Below are positions 61,573 to 64,000 of a stretch of 64,000 bases of DNA, one piece after another. Each line of letters opens with the position of its first letter. The first letter of the stretch is position 1. This DNA comes from Balneola sp. (GTDB lineage Bacteria; Bacteroidota; Rhodothermia; Balneolales; Balneolaceae). The notes beneath the pieces were generated by a model, which saw nothing but the letters and a program-made list of their open reading frames with translations, had not been told where the DNA came from and did not search any database. The stretch lies in the NCBI GenBank assembly GCA_003712055.1, contig RHLJ01000006.1:1-64000 (forward strand), read 5' to 3'. Made by a program: the position numbers and the translations under genes.

Positions 61573-62859
61573 ATGCAAGCACAGTTGATATCCATTGGTA
61601 ATGAGCTTTTAATTGGTGACACAATAAACACGAATGCTTCCTGGATGGGGCAATTCCTTAATGATTTGGGTATTGAAGTTACCAGGGTACATACTATCTC
61701 GGATGATTCTGACTTAATAAAAAAAACGGTTAAGTCCTGTATGGAAGCTTCCGATTTAGTTATCACGACCGGAGGACTTGGGCCTACCCATGATGACATT
61801 ACCAAAACAAGTATTGCGGAGCTTTTTAACGTTGGCTTATACAAGAACGAAGAGGTAGATCAATACGTGAGGGAATTATTCAAAAGCAGGAATATTCCCT
61901 TTTCTGAATCAAATGCCTGGCAAGCGATGGTACCTGAGAATTGTGAAGTACTTTTTAATAAGGCTGGAACAGCTCCGGGGATGTGGTTTCACGAAATGGA
62001 TTGTTATCTAGCTGTACTTCCAGGAGTGCCTTATGAAATGAAATATTTGATGAAGCGGAGAGTAGCTTCAAAATTGAGAAATGTTTCTGAGAACATAGGA
62101 TACATTCACACAGAATACCTTAAGGTTGCGGGAATTGGAGAAAGTACTCTTAGCGATACAATTCTAGGGGATTTATCAAGCTTTTTAACTAATGGTGTAT
62201 CACTCGCTTTTTTGCCTTCCTTTGGTCAGGTAACACTTCGCATAACTGGTAAAGGTGAAACCAAAGAAGCAGCCACAGAACATGCTCAAAAACTGATTGA
62301 TTTCATACGCGAGAAAACAGATCCTTTTATTTATGGAGAAACCAAAGAGGCTTCAATAAGTGAATCTCTTGGTACGATACTCAAAGAAAAAGAATTTACT
62401 GTTGCCACTGCTGAAAGCTGTACAGGAGGACTCCTGGCCAGTAAAATCACAGATATTTCAGGAAGTAGTGCCTACATGTTAGGAGGGATTGTTTCCTACG
62501 CAAATGAAGTTAAAATCAAGCAGCTTGGAGTTCTTCAGCAAGACTTGGATACCGTTGGCGCAGTGAGCAAACAAGTGGCATTACAGATGGCAAAAGGAGT
62601 AGCCGAAAATCTGGGCGCGGATATAGGAATTTCAACCACTGGTATAGCCGGCCCCGGAGGGGGAAGCCCTGAAAAGCCAGTAGGTACGGTATGGATTGGA
62701 TTTTACAGCTCAGAACAACATTTTGCGGTAAAGGCGTTGTTTACCAAAGATCGACTTGTTAATAAAGAGCGTACGGTAGTCACGGCGCTTGAAATTATAC
62801 GTCGAGTTTTAATTGGGATAGAGGAACTCCCATATTCATTAAAAAAAGAAACTTCTTGA
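61573..62859 (+). CDS. cinA: CinA-like protein (competence/damage-inducible; pyrophosphatase and NMN deamidase domains)
   Basis: About 428 residues. The N-terminal MoCF-like (COG1058) domain has ISIGNELLIGDTINTNASW, TTGGLGPTHDDITK and LPGVPYEM. The C-terminal CinA/PncC amidase domain has ATAESCTGGLLASKITDISG and STTGIAGPGGGSPEKPVGTV. ATG 61573 matches the family start; longer in-frame extensions run through the hairpin and are unlikely. The enzyme recycles NMN by deamidation and hydrolyses ADP-ribose-type compounds in characterised members. Confidence 0.95.
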   Translation: MQAQLISIGNELLIGDTINTNASWMGQFLNDLGIEVTRVHTISDDSDLIKKTVKSCMEASDLVITTGGLGPTHDDITKTSIAELFNVGLYKNEEVDQYVRELFKSRNIPFSESNAWQAMVPENCEVLFNKAGTAPGMWFHEMDCYLAVLPGVPYEMKYLMKRRVASKLRNVSENIGYIHTEYLKVAGIGESTLSDTILGDLSSFLTNGVSLAFLPSFGQVTLRITGKGETKEAATEHAQKLIDFIREKTDPFIYGETKEASISESLGTILKEKEFTVATAESCTGGLLASKITDISGSSAYMLGGIVSYANEVKIKQLGVLQQDLDTVGAVSKQVALQMAKGVAENLGADIGISTTGIAGPGGGSPEKPVGTVWIGFYSSEQHFAVKALFTKDRLVNKERTVVTALEIIRRVLIGIEELPYSLKKETS

Positions 62860-64000
62860 TCAGCAGATGTACATTATTGGTCTTGGTGGTTGTTTGTTTA
62901 GCCACTGCTGAAATTTCAGCTCAAGTGCTGCCAGACTCGGTGTCTACAGATTCTTTAGCAATTGATACTCCTACTCCCGATTCATTGTTGAATGCTGAAA
63001 CGCTTCGCGATGTTAGTTTGCCCGAGGAAAAACTCCCTGAAAATATAATACCCTGGAAGCAATTCACTCCGGCCAGTTTTAGCCAGGTTTCTAATGATAG
63101 TCTTCTCCGCTGGCAGGTTTGGCCCAATTGGGGAGATTATTATGCTTATCGGCATGATGTGCTTTCATTTAGACAGGGAACCATTGGAAGGGTAGATGCT
63201 TTCCAAATCTCCGGGTACAATCCCTATGAGCAAAGCCTGACTCTTGACGGAATTGATCTTTCGAATCCAATAACAGGACTAATCAATTACAATTACGTTC
63301 CACATAGTAAAATTGGAGAAGTAATTGAGCAGAAAATGATTCGCTATCAATCTGAAGTGAGGCTTAAGAGGTATTATCTGGTTGAGCCACTGAGCTATAT
63401 GAATTACGATGAAGCCAAGTTTAATTACAGAAATCTCGAATTTTCGGTAGCTCAAAATTTTACCGAGAGAACAAACCTTGAATTATCTTTTTGGGATCGA
63501 AGAGATGGAGATAGCTATCCGAGAAATGATGTGCTTGGCAACCAAATTGTCGCTCGAGGTTATCACTACCTTAAGCCAAATCTCCAGTTGAGAAGTTTAT
63601 TTCTCCGCAATCAGTTTGAATTACAGGAGCCTTTCGGGTATGTAGTAAGCGACCCATTGGCCTTTTCCTTTGATCGATTCGCTTCCTCGGCCAATGTTAG
63701 CAACGCAGAGTCAAAAACAACTCGAAGAGATTGGTTAATTGGGCTATACCAAAGGCAGGATACGAACTCGGTAGAGACAAGGGGAATTGAATTCGTTGCT
63801 TCAAAGGACGACTTTAGCCTTCCTGCTTCATCAAGGGATACACTTAGTTGGGATATAAGAAATTATACCTTGAGTGCATTTAATATCAACAAGGTTGGAA
63901 ATCTGGAGATTAAGCTTAAAGCAAGCGGAAGTTATTTTCGAAGGGCTTCGGGTACTACTATTTCCAGAGATGATTGGTGGATTGGAAATGTATCTCCTCA
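62856..64000 (+). CDS. Outer-membrane receptor-like protein with plug-type domain, partial (runs off window)
   Basis: The frame is open from TTG 62856, which overlaps the cinA stop (TTGA), to the window end (381 codons). A signal peptide (LLVLVVVCLATAEISAQ) is followed by a Ser/Asp/Pro-rich linker and a TonB-plug-like stretch (YEQSLTLDGIDLSNPITGLI), then amphipathic strands typical of a beta barrel (LELSFWDRRDG, LKPNLQLRSLFLRNQFEL). No TonB box is evident. A TonB-dependent receptor-like porin is likely; the C-terminus lies outside. Confidence 0.75.
   Translation, partial: MISRCTLLVLVVVCLATAEISAQVLPDSVSTDSLAIDTPTPDSLLNAETLRDVSLPEEKLPENIIPWKQFTPASFSQVSNDSLLRWQVWPNWGDYYAYRHDVLSFRQGTIGRVDAFQISGYNPYEQSLTLDGIDLSNPITGLINYNYVPHSKIGEVIEQKMIRYQSEVRLKRYYLVEPLSYMNYDEAKFNYRNLEFSVAQNFTERTNLELSFWDRRDGDSYPRNDVLGNQIVARGYHYLKPNLQLRSLFLRNQFELQEPFGYVVSDPLAFSFDRFASSANVSNAESKTTRRDWLIGLYQRQDTNSVETRGIEFVASKDDFSLPASSRDTLSWDIRNYTLSAFNINKVGNLEIKLKASGSYFRRASGTTISRDDWWIGNVSP

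Overview
The window reads as a chromosomal segment of a Gram-negative, Bacteroidota/Balneolota-type bacterium. The best guess is a Balneolaceae relative, inferred from gene content rather than from any search. Supporting traits are six-bladed beta-propeller lipoproteins, carboxypeptidase-regulatory-domain outer-surface proteins, Y_Y_Y/propeller hybrid kinases with HisKA_2 domains, RND pumps, many secreted peptidases and weak Shine-Dalgarno signals. Base composition is moderately AT-rich, with visibly more AT-rich islands.

Layout. 1-126: 3' part of a 5S rRNA gene and its terminator. 127-2350: a small cargo island (peptide, propeller lipoprotein, membrane thioredoxin) closed by a second, truncated copy of the 5S 3' end. 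2403-10020: metabolic genes (acyl-CoA dehydrogenase, sirtuin, SGNH hydrolase operon; SDR; HisC-like aminotransferase) and a sensor kinase. 10114-27429: transporter, PD40-amidohydrolase, large propeller kinase, enoyl-CoA hydratase, M61 and M24 peptidases, a frameshifted ceramidase-like gene, a TPR-HTH regulator and a TPR protein. 27430-31020: a fold-back repeat element, a MacB/FtsX-type permease and its PadR regulator with two dyad operators. 31197-33058: a second peptide/propeller locus led by an AraC-type regulator. 33053-41514: core genes (PNP, MBL hydrolase, PhoH, cupin, M16 protease, DUF3109, rpoN). 41515-56860: a large accessory region holding two more regulator/peptide/propeller loci, an RND-MFP-RND pump, two carboxypeptidase-regulatory-domain proteins and three truncated gene pieces. 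56852-64000: core genes again (membrane protein, miaB, pyrE, pgpA, pgsA, cinA, start of an outer-membrane receptor-like gene).

The most striking content is a recurrent cassette found four times, called here A (255-2219), B (31197-33058), C (41729-43617) and D (51258-53630). Its full form is a stand-alone AraC-type DNA-binding protein, a secreted Cys-containing peptide of 75-86 residues, a six-bladed beta-propeller (a lipoprotein in all four loci) and, in A and D only, a membrane-anchored CxxC thioredoxin. C and D carry different 13-bp tandem arrays ending 58-60 nt before the peptide start. A, C and D have a hairpin between the peptide and propeller genes. The small proteins resemble the NVEALA-type peptides of Bacteroidota, which I recall being encoded next to such propellers. 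The function is unknown; a peptide-export, signalling or bacteriocin-like role is inference.

A second theme is how the cargo sits in the chromosome: next to diverged duplicates of the 3' ends of core genes (5S rRNA, rpoN, and the membrane-protein gene at 56852), with no integrase or transposase visible. Around rpoN the pattern fits two alleles of the same intergenic hotspot stacked in tandem.
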